From: Chinchilla lanigera
Lineage: Eukaryota > Chordata > Mammalia > Rodentia > Chinchillidae
Direction of reading: 5' to 3'
Length of the DNA: 64,000 nucleotides
Assembly (NCBI RefSeq): GCF_000276665.1
Contig: NW_004955463.1
Coordinates: 8,796,816-8,860,815 of the forward strand
Part shown: one piece after another, positions 1-11,929 of the stretch
Layout of the letters: each line of letters begins with the position of its first letter
How positions within the stretch are numbered: position 1 is the stretch's first letter
Position numbers and translations under genes: made by a program
The notes under the pieces: model-generated
The model's input: only the letters and a program-made list of their open reading frames with translations
What the model was told of the DNA's origin: nothing
Databases searched by the model: none

Positions 1-890
1 TGAGCTCCCCATTGTCAGAAGATTTGGTGTTTCAGTTGGATAATTCCAGACGATATTGGAGCAGACAATGCAGGAAGGTGACTTCTAATTGTGAAAAACC
101 ATGGTTGTAATATCCATCAGTTTAGCAGAGAAAGAAATTTTAAAGGTTTTGCAAGGAAATAATAGAGTAACAAAGGGGGAAACAGAGAGGCTTTTTTAGA
201 AAAGTGATTAATAAGCCATCACTACATTCTGCAAGAGCTTTTCCTTTTAATTGCTTGTTTGCTTGTGGCAAAGGCTGTGTTGTTTTCAAGTGGCTTTTAC
301 AGTAATAGAACACTTCTCTCAATTAGACTGTACTGGGAAGAATTCAAACATGAGCAGGAGTGGCTCCTGTCTAGAAGATGCTTCTTTATAAGCTTCCCTT
401 ATAAAATTGACTTTTTTCTAATGATAAAAGTCATACATGTTAATTATAAAACATTTAGAAACCACCAGGGATTATAAATTATCCATAATCACTTCTCCAG
501 AGAAGCTCTTTCTTGGTATTTTTAATATTTTGGTGTATTTCTTCCATAAGTATTCATTATACATGTTCATGCCAATTTTTAAAATTATGTATCTTATTTT
601 AACCTACTCTTTAAAGTTTCTAATATATTATGAGTCCTTTTTATACATGATTTGGCAATCAGAGCTGAAGTGATCCATTTGTTAAAAATTTTTAATTATA
701 CCAAGATAAAATGGACAAAAAAGAGCTCATCTCTGTGGGACAAAAAGATCATGGAGCGATCCTATTCTCACCAATTATGTAACAGTCTTCTGTGATAACA
801 GATTAACAAAACTGATTTAATTGAGTGGCCATTAACAAAATCTAAGTGAACATTTGGGACAGGAAAAACGACTATAAAAACAAAAATTAA
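1..890. other. No gene seen; unassigned AT-rich DNA
   Basis: Open frames here are short with no recognisable domain. No repeat family recognised. Confidence 0.6.
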
Positions 891-897
891 GTTTTGT

Positions 898-1170
898 TTA
901 GTGATGCACACCTATAAACTCAGTACTCGGGGAGACTGAGGCAGAAGGACTACAAGTTTGAGCCCCGCCTGGGCAATTTAACTAAGTAGCAAGACTGCCT
1001 CAAAAACAAACAAACAAACAAACCAAACAAACAAGCAAAAGTCAGTAGGGCACTGCTCGTAAATTAAAATAAGAAAATTAATGCTAGGCCTGTAGGTCAA
1101 TCATACAGTGGCTCTACAAGGCTCTGGATTTGATCCCCAGCACTAAAACAATTATAATAAAAATAAAGGA
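898..1170 (+). repeat. B1 + ID dimeric SINE (B1-dID-like)
   Basis: The left half (898-1040) is a 7SL-derived B1 without the 29-bp internal duplication, ending in a CAAA-rich linker. The right half (1084-1150) is a tRNA-like ID monomer with a decayed tail GATCCCCAGCAC, followed by an A-rich tail to 1170. The order and orientation match dimeric B1-ID elements known from several non-murid rodents. Confidence 0.65.
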
Positions 1171-1765
1171 AAACTAGAAAATATAGATTTCAGTGAAAAT
1201 AAGAGCTTAGAAAAACTACTATCCAGATTTATTCCAACTGACTTTTTATTCTGGGCAATTATAAAATAATTATTTAATTCTTCGTGTCTGTAGATCAACA
1301 AGCCTCGGTGTCTTTAGTATTAGATTATGTTTTCCCATTTTCAACCTTTTAAATATAGTATGCGAGACACAATGTATAATGCTGGTTCTGTAGGCAGTCC
1401 CTTGCCTCTGAATGTCCAATAGTCACGCTAAATGTTCCACAGGAATTGTAAACACAGACAAAGGAAGCCATAAGGTACAGTACAGGAAACAAATACAAAA
1501 TTTCCTATTCCCTCTGTGCTTCTGATTTATTTTCCTTTGTTTGTTTGCTTCAAGGTTGGAAGAGTCAGTGGGTAATATTCATTGTAGGGCACAGTAGCCA
1601 GGGGTTCTTTTCAAACCAGGACAAAAAAAGAGAGACCTCAAGTCTTCTCTATCCTGTTCTCAAATTACGTTCTTTGACTTGTCAAATGGATCTTGGTGAA
1701 CTGCGTCATACCAGTTCCTCTGAACAGAATCATCCCTTTGGCCACAGGCAAATACATTCATAATT

Positions 1766-1828
1766 TTATTTGGAGTACTGGGAATCAATCCTAGGGGTGC
1801 TTTGCCATGGAGCTGCATCCCCAGCCTA
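1766..1828 (-). repeat. ID SINE, minus strand
   Basis: Read on the minus strand it gives GGCTGGGGATGCAGCTCCAT at the 5' end and a degenerate box-B region ending CCCAGTACTCC. tRNA-Ala-derived and diverged. Confidence 0.7.
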
Positions 1829-3047
1829 TTTTATTTATTTTATTAAGGAAAGATCTAGTTAAGCTACATTTATAATACTTTAAAAGGATTCTGCTAGGAG
1901 TTTTATGAGGAGATACAGTATTAAACTGGACAATAATACTGGCTAGTAGGGAGATGAATGCTTTCACTAAAGTTGGTCAGTTTGGGTTTTTCTTTAAATA
2001 AAAGTTCTGAAGATTTTAGCAAAAATCCCCGGATACTATGTCAACTTTATTAGTGGGTTTCTATTGTTTTATCTCTTTCTTAAACAGAAGTTAATGAAGT
2101 ACTAGATGTTAGAAAAATAATGGCTCTGTTATTCTACCTAGGCTGCCTTTTATCTGATTAGCCCACCATAGAAACTCTGTAAACATTTAGATATCTCTCA
2201 GATTTTATCTAAAATTAGAATGGACATGAGGTGAATAGCTGACAAAGGTATATAAGCACGTGCAGGGTTTGTCTCTCCTTTGATTTCTCTCAGTCTTTGT
2301 AAATGATCGATTATATCTATTAGACCCATTTGCTTCATTTATTATTATTACTGATGTTATTCCTAGGTTAAATTTAATTAGCATGAGAAATAACCAACAA
2401 GCCTAGAATCTTTACCCTGTCTATGTTGAAGGCCAAATTCTGTTTAGCACTTGATTAGTAAAGAATACCTGCACACATCTCATTTGATCTTTAATATAAT
2501 TTTGCAATACAGGAAAACGAGACCCAGATTCTCCCTCTTCTTTTACACATAAGGAAATAAATTAAAATATTTAGTAAGTTGCCTAGCATCCCATGGCTAA
2601 TAAGATTCAGAACTAAGAGTGGAATCTATGTCATTGTTCAAATGTTTTCAAATTCAAATATCCATATACTGTATTTATAACTTTGTAACGATTCTAATTC
2701 AGTTAAAATAATTAAATTGAATCTTATTGTATGGAATTTAACAGAAATATCTACATCTTTAATATAACACCTAAATGATGGAGAATTTAATTCTGACATA
2801 GGTATTTATTAGGTTACAGGCTGCCACATTTCTTCAGTGTGTTCAAGGGATTAAGTCAGAAAGGCCCAAGACCAGCCAATGTCTAATACCAAACGGGTGA
2901 TGGTGCTTTGATTCACATCACATCTGTGGTTGCCAGGGAACTAGCATGTATACATGAAAAGTGCAGTGATAGAGAATCAGCCAAAGGGCACCACTGGGGA
3001 GGAAAGTTTCCCCTTCCTCCGAGGTGCAGTACACGGAAGAGCACGGA
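1829..3047. other. No gene seen; unassigned AT-rich DNA
   Basis: No recognisable coding sequence or repeat by eye. The part from about 2880 may belong to the upstream edge of the LTR at 3048. Confidence 0.5.
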
Positions 3048-3560
3048 TTGGAGTAGCAAAGCAAAGATTAGTAGAACCTACAATATTCACGTGTGCAAGA
3101 ACTGGCCAAAAATAAGTGAAACTTGAAAAAGCAGTTAGAGTACGAGGTTTGTAAAACCTTCTTAACAAAGCAGAGAGGTGGTAGATGCCAAGGGATGATA
3201 AATCGTGGGAACTGACTAGGACATATACGTGGAAACTAGTGGATGCTGAAGGCGACTCTAGTGAAGCTTGTTTATGCAAATTAACTTTGATATTGATCCT
3301 CTGATGAGAAGAGTTGCTTTTCTCTTCTTGGTGGGGCAAAGGGGAGGGCACCTTTACCAGAGGGACATGTGTGCCCAGCTTTAGGTGCAAAGGAGCAGGA
3401 CAGGGAAGTCTTCCTTCACCTGTTGATTCCTCATTGCCTTCCACTCAAAACAATCCTCATGCCAAAGTGGCATATTTTGGAGTGACCTACTGTGGTTTCC
3501 ATCACTTCTCCCTGGCTGAAAGTCTTCAGAAATTGCACACATCAAAAACTGTACCAGTCA
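3048..3560 (+). repeat. ERVL-class LTR (MLT2-like), diverged copy 1
   Basis: Collinear with the stretch at 7650-8170. Shared blocks include AGCAGT near the start, a GATGAGAAGAGTTGC segment (3303 onward), a GTGGGGCA segment, an ACTCAAAACAATCCT segment and a GCCAAAGTGGCATATTTTGG segment near the end. Such blocks are characteristic of MLT2 LTRs as I know them. No internal coding sequence is attached, so it is probably a solo LTR. Confidence 0.65.
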
Positions 3561-3744
3561 TTCTGAAAAGATTTGGGCTAGTTTTTGAAAGGTAAGAGAT
3601 GTGTAAAGGGGAAGAACATGGGTCAGAAGCAGAATAAATACATACAAAAGAGCATATTTGAGTATATTTCTACATCGCCCATTCAGCCAGTCTCCCAACA
3701 CTGAGAATATTCAGTTAAACAGCTGTCCAGGTAACAGCTGCCCT

Positions 3745-4160
3745 ACACTTTATTTTTTTTTAATTTTAAAAATAAAAGAATGAAAACATATTAACAAACA
3801 CACATACATTTACAAATAACACAGGAGCAATACAAGCAGTACTGAAAATCAGACAAGGTGATAGGAAATTAACAATGGTTATTGTATTACATATTGATTT
3901 CTTCAGAGTGGCTACTCAGGAAAACAAATGTAGACATGTAAGATTGATCAAATAATTAATCATTAACTGTTCCTTTCAATAAAACAATAGAAGTCAGTAG
4001 TACAACTATGTTAGCTATCCTGTATATACATGTACATAATTTTCTCCTTTCTTTTCTCTTTTTCCCCATCCCAGTTGCTCTTTACTTTTGAGCACTTTCC
4101 TTTCATTTCACAATGTCTATCATACCTCCTAATTTTTTTCTTGAAACCATGAAAATACAT
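3745..4160 (-). repeat. LINE-1 3'-end fragment, copy 1 (minus strand)
   Basis: Begins with a T-run (a minus-strand A-tail) near 3752 and continues with sequence shared with 19676-20235, for example GATAGGAAATTAACAATGGT, AAGATTGATCAAA and CATTAACTGTTCCTTTCAAT. It then enters a pyrimidine-rich block (4040-4130) containing CATCCCAGTTG, which is purine-rich on the sense strand as LINE-1 3' UTRs usually are. The family assignment is inferred. Confidence 0.5.
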
Positions 4161-4834
4161 TTTAAAAAACCCTTTCAGGTAGAATACACAAAAGCAAACA
4201 AGTTTATCTGAAAAAATATCAAGTATCACATCTATAGTCTGTTCCTAATTATAATTACTTCTTAAAGCAACATTTGTCTTTGTTTACAAATACAGCAGCA
4301 GGTAATAAAACCTAACATCGCAGATTGCTTTACAGTTTGTAATACAAACACATGTGTATGTCTCCAATCACATTTTAGGCAGTTTAACTTAAAATGCATA
4401 GATGGTTACATACATTAAATTTGTTATCATTAAGTCAATGAAAAAAAAAAAATCACAACTTCCAGAAAAATCTATGAAACTTGTGGAGAGAGCACGAGGA
4501 AGAAGTCTCCCTAGCGGCCACTGTTCTGTGTCTGCAACTCCCAGGCAACCAACAAGCCCCTCGCAGGGTGAGGAACACAGCCCGCTCCTGCGCTCACTGA
4601 TCCCACAACAATCCTGAACAATACTGCGTAAGCTCAGAAAACCTGTCCTCCGCACCCTGACCGCTCTAGAATCCCTTCAGCAGCTCTCCCTTTGCTCCTG
4701 CCTGGGCCCCTAGTCCTGGGTGGATGTGAGAACTCGGAAAGGTCTCCTAAGGGCACCAGCCCCAAATGGGTGGCTTCTGTCTCCACGCCACTGGCCTCTG
4801 GCCTAGCACCTAGACCAGACACTCTTTGAGATTT

Positions 4835-5530
4835 TTACACTAGTGAGACAGTACATTGTTTACACATGCAGGTCTGATTTATTTCACTTATGTGTATGGT
4901 CTCTAGTTGTGACCATTTACCTACAAAAGCTCCGAGTTTATCTTTCTTTAGAGCTGAGTAATATTCCATTATATAAAAATACCACAACTTTTTTATGCAT
5001 TTCTCAGTGGATGGACGTTTGTGTTGCTTCCATGATTTAGCTAATACAAATTGTGCTGCTATAAACATGGGTGTCCATATATTGCTGTGATATGATGTTT
5101 TCAGTTCTTCTGGGACAATACCCAGAAGGGGAATAGCTGGGTTGAATGGAACCTCTAGACCTAGTTTGCTGAGGAATCTCTGAACTGATTTCCACAGTGG
5201 TTTCACCAGTCTGCATTCCCACCAGCAGTGGAGAAGAGTTCCTATTTCTCCACATGCTCGCCAGCATTTGTTACTGGTTGATTTCTTAATGATAGCCATT
5301 CTTACTAGGGTAAGGTGGAATCTCAATGTTGTTTGAATTTGCATTTCTTGAATGACTAATGATGTTGAACATTTTCTCATGTATTTATTAGCCATTTGTA
5401 TTTCTTTATCTGAGAAATGTGTATTCATCTTAGATGTCCATTTTGGGATGGTCTTTAAATTGGGGGGGGGCTGATGTTTCTTAATTCTTTATATGTTCTA
5501 GATAGAAGTCCTTTGTCCGAGGGACAGTCA
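4835..5530 (-). pseudogene. LINE-1 ORF2 C-terminal fragment (5'-truncated retrotransposon)
   Basis: The minus strand at 4835-5428 holds a 197-codon open frame clearly from the C-terminus of LINE-1 ORF2p. It has the Cys/His-rich segment ([18 protein letters not shown]), the conserved NPAIPLLGI block and the FYIMEYYSALKKDKLGAFVG block near the end. A full ORF2p is over 1,200 residues, so only the last part after the reverse transcriptase domain remains. Homology continues in broken frame to about 5530. The uninterrupted frame suggests a moderately young insertion. It cannot be functional without the endonuclease and reverse transcriptase domains. Confidence 0.9.
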
Positions 5531-5747
5531 GCTAAAATTAAAGAAAATGCTCTTTACTTTAAAAGACAATTCGCAAATAGAGAAATGGTGATACCCTGAA
5601 GTCTGGCCTCTGTGTGGTGGGACTGAGTAGCTACTTAATAAGGGGCATTTCTATAGAAACAAAAGAAAAACAAGGAATAGTGGTTAGAACAATATATAAA
5701 CACAGTTTTTGAATCCAGTGTACAGTCAGTCAAGATTGCTAAATGTT

Positions 5748-5911
5748 GCTAGACATGGTGGAACACTCCTATAATTCTAGTTGTGGGGAGGCTGAGGCAG
5801 AAGGATTGCTGTGAGGGTAAGTCCAGCCTAGGTAACACAGTAAATTGAAGGCCAGCCCGAAATTCATAGTGAGAACCTGTCTCAAAACGCCAAAAAAAAA
5901 AAAAAAAAAAA
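5748..5911 (+). repeat. B1 SINE with internal duplication and A-tail
   Basis: Contains AGACATGGTGG, GAGGCTGAGGCAGAAGGATT and CTGTCTCAAAA, with two CCAGCC motifs from the B1 internal duplication, ending in a long A-tail (5893-5911). Confidence 0.88.
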
Positions 5912-7649
5912 GAAAATTATAAATGTTGATTTCTGAAATGTCTTTAGATAGTGGGCAGAGTCTCACAGCCATGGGTATTCCTGAGGCTGGTAGGAGCAGG
6001 TTCTGATGAGCTTCCCTATAAAATTGATTGTTAAAAAAAATTTTAAAATAAAAAATAAATTTCAAAAAATTGTTGTAGTGATAAACCTTTGACATTATAG
6101 CAAGGTATCCAGCTTCAGCATTCTGGGCTTTCAGAAAAGGGGCAGATTTAGTTCTTGGTGGAGCCAAACCACAAAGGTGGGAGAAAATTGGAATAATTAA
6201 TTGCATGATGCCAGAATCTGGTTCACAAAGTGATAAAATTAGTTCAGTGACATGAACACTTGTAAAGGTGGCTTTTAGTTTTCTATTAACAGATAAAATT
6301 TCTTTTAAGATCACACTCATTTTGACCAAAGATAATCATTCCCCACCACCCAGGATAAAAAGTAAATTCTCTTGGTAGGACTGAACCTTTAAAGCAGCAA
6401 TTAAAAACTTCAAAAGTAGGATGCTAATGTGTGAGAGGGGGATGAAAACAAACTCAAGTGTGTGTAGATTTTAACTTTTGTTCTAAATCTAATATACTCT
6501 TTTTAAATTTGATGTCTTTTAATCTAGAATATACATTTTTTCTTTTAAATTGCTCTTCTCATAGGAACCAATTCAATGTTCATTTGGGGTGAGACCTCTC
6601 TAAACATTTTTAAAACATGAAACCTTTTCCAAATCCAAGGAATCACTGGATTGAAACCAATAAATGCTTTCTTTGTTTAATCATGGACACAAGAGATGTC
6701 CCCAAAGAAGTGTAGAAGATGCAGCTTGCATGATCTAACATCATTCCCACAGATGGTAGGAGAGAAAATGTCACCAGCCATACAAATGCTGTTTGTGAAA
6801 ATGTTTGTCTTCATGCTCCTATGAAAGTAAGACCCCTGCAATTGTGAACTTGCCTATCTGTGACACTGGGCAGGTGACGCTAGGCCCGGACTTTCTCAGC
6901 ACTGATATGGTAATGAAGAAGAGATAACATGAGCCCCTGGTGAGCTAATGGCTGTCCTGGTCAGACTGGAAGTTTTCCGATGCTTACTCCCTAGACTGAT
7001 GACTAGCTCACTCTAGACTCAGGAACAGCAGGCAGAAGGCAGAGACAGAATATTTTCATTGTGTCTAAGCTGTGCTCCCAGGACAGAATGGAGAACCTCT
7101 TGTGGCCTCTGTAGCAGTGACCCACATCAGCCTCTGTGTAGTGGGATGCTAGTCCAGGGAGAACCCTGAATTCACCAGTCCAGCAAGCTGGCTTAAACAA
7201 CAGGCTTCCAGACCTATGCCTGTATTCCTCCCTAAAATTTTCCTCCTTATAACAAACATAAAAGACAGAGACAAGGGAAAGCAATGGCTGTCTCTAGAAG
7301 GAAAAAGGATAAATAACAAAAGCTCTCAAACCAAAAATCAAGAGAGCCACAATACCCGAAAAACTAACTCTTACAAATGTTTCTCTTTCCAATCTAAATT
7401 TGAAAGGGAAGTGAAAAAGACTCTTGTTGCCCTCATTCAACTGGACTTTGTGCAGAAATATGAAGGGGGAAGTGTGCTTGCTTGGTAGAAATTCTTACCT
7501 TTGCTGTCTCTGTCTGACATTTTCTCTCCTACCATCTGTGGGAATGATGTTGGATCTAAATGACAGCACCCAGAACATGCAAGGAGTTCAATCTCATCCT
7601 ATCTTTGTCAAAAGGAAGAAAAATTTCCCCTCTACCCAACTAAGTTTGG
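5912..7649. other. No gene seen between B1 and the second MLT2-like LTR
   Basis: Short frames only; none resembles retroviral gag or pol, which argues against an intact provirus between the two MLT2-like LTRs. Confidence 0.5.
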
Positions 7650-8170
7650 TACTTAGGGGACTGTGAATTTGAATAGCAAAAGATAGACTAACATAAGGCA
7701 CACGCAATTTTTATTAATTTTTATAAGCATGGGAATGCACAGAAAAAAATGAAAATTAAAGAAGCAGTCTAATGACTGGATTATACACCCTTAAAGGAGA
7801 GAGGATTTTGTTGCAGTGGACAATACATTGTGAAGAAACAGCCAGGAAATGCATGGGAGAAACTAATGGAAGAATGGAGGTTATTTTGAAAAGGTTTGTT
7901 TATAAAAACTCATCTCGGTGTTGACTCCCTATCTTTGATGATAAGAGTTGCCTTTCTTTTCTGTGGGGCAGGAGCCTGTCTCTCAAAGGGAAATTTATGC
8001 CCTGTTTACAGACACGTGAAGCTGGGACACAGAACTCTCCCTGTTTCTATTGCTTCTCTGGTGCCATCAACTCAAAAGCAATCTTACGCCATGGTGGCGT
8101 CCTTGAGAGTGGCGTTTGTGGTGAGCCTGACACTTCTGTGCAACATCACAGTTACACTAGATTGGTAATT
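7650..8170 (+). repeat. ERVL-class LTR (MLT2-like), diverged copy 2
   Basis: Same family and orientation as 3048-3560, with matching segments such as GATGATAAGAGTTGCC (7938 onward), TGGGGCAGG, CATCAACTCAAAAGCAATCT and GCCATGGTGGCGTC. The two copies are too diverged to be recent paired LTRs of one provirus. No gag or pol-like frame is seen between them. Confidence 0.65.
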
Positions 8171-8419
8171 TCTCTTTTTAAATGAAGATGGACATTTGTG
8201 TACCTCTGGCCCGTTATTTCCTGTATGATGCCACAGGAGAAGCATTTAAAGAGTGGGTGGGCATTTAGAAGCAGACCATACCTTTGAGAGAATAGGTGGA
8301 GAGAAGGGTCCAAAAGTACTTACTCTGGTTAGTTAAAGCAGGTTTTCAAAGACGCAGAATTTACACCATTCTGTCTGTTATTTGATTCACACTTAATAAT
8401 TGAACGAATATATTAATCA

Positions 8420-9080
8420 TTTTGTCCCAGAGACTCTACTTGGTGTGTGTTGTGGAGTGGAGGGCTTGTCAAAGATGAGCCTGGCACATGTTTCCTAATC
8501 AAATTCCTACTATATGGTGGGAGAGAGAAACAATATGTAAACATGTTCATGGCAAGTTCTAATTCAGGCTGGGGAGAAAAAAAACCAGAGGAGCATAAAG
8601 ATTAGAGCTTCGAGCTTGTTAAAGAGTCAGCCCAGGTACTGAATCCCAAAGCCGCATAGGTGTGGAGGATGTGGACAGGTGAGAGTGATAGATGGTAAAC
8701 CACGTGAGAGATGGGGCAGTTGTAAAATTTTTGAAGCATGAACAAATTTCTAATGTCTTTTGGTGGCAAAAGTTGCAAGTTTGCAGAAGTCAGTGTCCAA
8801 AGAGATTGGAAAGGTAGGTAAAGTCAGTCTAAGAATGCCCTTGGACAGCACATTTTAGAGGTTAGGTTAGTGGCACTTGGTTGATTGCAGAAATCCAACA
8901 GCGGCATTTAAATTGGGAAGTGCAAGATCCGTTTTGTCCATTTTAGGAAAACAATCTTGGTGGCTGATAAAAATGATAAAGCAGTGTGTGGAAGAATTTG
9001 ATACAGGGAGGGGTAGCTAAGATAATTTTGCAACAGTCCAGTTAAAGAGTAATGCAGAGCAATTTTTCTATACCTTCAGT
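8420..9080 (-). repeat. Ancient L2-like LINE fragment (antisense)
   Basis: Carries a degenerate antisense L2 3' end (AACGAATATATTAATC, then GGTGGGAGAGAGAAACAATA with ATGTAAACATG) followed by a purine-rich body with TTGCAACAGTCCAGTT near 9030. The same order recurs at 32380-33060 and 36075-36830. Highly decayed. Confidence 0.4.
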
Positions 9081-11719
9081 GGGAATACGCGATATTTTTG
9101 GAAGTAATTTAGTAGTGTTTATTTATCTTGCCACCACAAATCTTTGCCCAAGGGTACAAAGCTGTGTGTATGGAAGCGTTCAATGCAGTAGCAGTCCATG
9201 TGTCCATCCACAGAGGATGGAGTAGACTGTGATGAAGCCAAACAAGTGTCTAAATCATGCAGGCCATTTCAATCATTAAAAAGAAGGCTAGTGATTTATT
9301 TCTTGACATGAAGATATGTTCACAATATAAGTTATTTTTAACTTGCAAAATAAAAACAAGCTTTTCTATTTAGCTATGTAAGTATGGGGAAGAATGCATA
9401 GCAAATTTGAAGTACTTATCATTTGGATATGTGGACTTATTGAGAGATTATTTTTAGCACTTAACATATATTTAATTATTGATATTGTTCTTATGAAAGC
9501 CAAAAGAAAACATATGTAAGACCTTTGAAAGAGAGACATTAGAACCGGGATGAAGACTGTGGCAGCAGGCTGGATTAAGATTTTGGAAGCCATTGTGAAA
9601 TTAGATGGGGGAGGACTGTGTCTGACAGCAGTGTTTCTTCTGGTGTGGTAAACGGATGTTTGGTGACATTGTTAGTAAAAATAGAGAAAAGATACAGCAG
9701 CAAAGGGTTTTATTAAAGAGTGAGTGTGTGAGTTTCATAGGAATTCAACTTGAGGGTTCTTCAAAAGAATCTATACACTTGCCTTGAATCTTCCTGCTTC
9801 CTCTTCTCAGAAATGTATTAATATTTATGAAATCCTAAAAGGTTGGTGTGTGCATTGGGGGAGAATATTTTCAGAGATTAACGTTTCATTCATTTTTATC
9901 CTTTTACTCTCCTGCCATTCTGACCCTAATTACTGCTTGAGGAAAGGAAGCAGCATGGCCCATGAGAGTCTGATTTTTGTTTTATTTGGTGTTTTTTCCT
10001 TCCTTCAAGCTTAGATCCAGAAAAGGAGGAAGAGTCTTAAAAACATCTTGGCCAGAAAGAGGGAGAAAATATGTTCATCCTAGATATAAGTAGGAAGGAA
10101 GGAAGGAAGGAAGGAAGGAAGGAAGGAAGGAAGGAAGGAAGGAAGGAAGGGAAAAGAGCAAGGGAGAGAGGGGGGAAAGGAAGCGGGGAAGAAAGGAGAT
10201 TGCAGTGGGATGAAGAAAAAAATATTCACAAGTACCTAGAGAAATTGAGAAACTTGCTCTTCACCTCTTGGGTAACACTGTAAGGAGATGGCATGATCCC
10301 CACAAGGTGTGGAACCATGAGGATACTGGACCTTTCTGGCCTGCTCCTTGGCAGGAGGGGTGCAAGATAAGAGGGCAAAGGAATTCAAAGTTGAGTGACA
10401 AAATAATGACACTGAAGAAGAAATGATTGTCTATGTTAGGGCCTGTGAGCCTCATGACAGCTACAGCAAAGGACTCAAAGCCTTATGTTTCCCAGTTGTC
10501 TTTGGGGCTCCCACATCCTCAAAACCATGCAGACTAAGATGAGGGTTCTTCTTCATGCTCGACAGTATGTGACACTACAGGACCAACTCTTGGCTCGGTT
10601 CCTCTTTGTCCTACATCTACACCATTTATCTACCCCCTGGAAAAAATTCTTTCAGGGAAAGGTCCTAAAAAACAGAAGATTAATTTTCTCACTGGTCCCA
10701 TAAATTAGGGGCTTAAAACTTTGGCAAAAGTAAGGGTAAGTTTTTTAAATATTTGAATTTAGACTGAGAGCTTTACCTGCTATACAGACAAGATAGAAAC
10801 TTTCAATTCACAGAGCAACAAAACATGCAGTTCAAATAATTATGAAAAGCATACAACAGATTTTTTTCCACAAATACATCAATCAGTAAACAAACGTAGG
10901 TGACCCTGCTGCATCACTCTAGTTTCTCCTCAGTACATACCTCTAATTTGTGGACCATAAACTTCTTAAAAACAGTGTTTCAGTGAGAGCTTCTTATGGC
11001 CCAGATGCTCCCTGCAGCTTTTTCATTCTTTGTTTTATAAAAATTTTATACTTTTTCTCATTATTTGCCTAGACCATCACAGATACTTTCAGTTTTTCAC
11101 CTATCTCAGCACTGGTTACACGGAGGTATTCTTATAGTGAGAGTGCAAGAAGCAACAGCAGTGGGATTACCTTAAGCCTCTTGGGTTGGCTGGCTTGGAG
11201 CAACTGCTCAAAGTGTGTCCAAACTTGCATTTGTCAGCTGGGATGGAGTGGTTGGGGTTTGAGTGGGCTGATTGTGCTCACTGATAGACAGTAAAGAATC
11301 CACAACAGTAAGTAGCCTATAGAAGGATGGAGTTGTGACTTAAGGGAAATCTCAGAGCAGATGAGAAGTAGATGAATAGCTAAAAGTTAGGAATGTAAAG
11401 CTGGACCTTCAATACAGCCCCAGGTTTCTGTGCTGTTCTGGCTGCTAGATGTGGAGATGAAATAGATAGAGCCAGGCCTAGGGGTAGGACCGTGGTAGAA
11501 GCTCAGATTCCCTGTAGGACATGGTGTTGGTCTCAATTGTTCATCACATGTGAAGTAGATTAGAATATGATCAGAGACCACTGCATGCCAGAGGGATGTT
11601 CAGTCTGAACTGGGCTTCTTCATAATCCAAGAGGAAGAAGAAGTGAAGAAGAGAGAAGGAGAACGGGGTGGGGGACACGAGAAGAATTGGAATTTCAGTG
11701 GAAAGAGATTTATGTGCAG
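9081..11719. other. No gene seen; one GGAA microsatellite
   Basis: Apart from the repeat at 10092-10150 I recognise nothing. Frames are under 80 codons and featureless. Confidence 0.55.
10092..10150 (+). repeat. (GGAA)n microsatellite
   Basis: About 14 near-perfect tandem copies of GGAA, then a purine-rich shoulder to about 10200. Tandem GGAA is an ETS-factor binding motif, but nothing here indicates use. Confidence 0.97.
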
Positions 11720-11829
11720 ATGTAAAACAAAATACATACTTAGTCAGTATTCGTGTAGAATGTAAAAAATTTTTATGTAAAACAAAATACATATTTACTC
11801 AGTATTCATGTAGAATATAAAAAATGTAA
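11720..11829 (+). repeat. 55-bp tandem duplication
   Basis: Two adjacent units, 11720-11774 and 11775-11829, both begin ATGTAAAACAAAATACATA and share GTATTC-TGTAGAAT-TAAAAAAT with only a handful of differences. AT-rich and non-coding. Confidence 0.88.
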
Positions 11830-11929
11830 TTACTTCACAAATTATACCTACTTTTCAACAAATTTTGATGTCTTATAGTTGAACAAATTGTCAATATTGA
11901 TTGATTAAAATAAATTTCACATGGTGAAG

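Noticed and set aside
2977..3444. 155-codon minus-strand open frame
   Set aside because: Lies antisense within an MLT2-like LTR and lacks any recognisable domain.
7896..8168. 90-codon frame with a hydrophobic C-terminus
   Set aside because: Falls entirely inside the second MLT2-like LTR.
10071..10283. Frame with repeated KEGR units
   Set aside because: Translation of the GGAA microsatellite.
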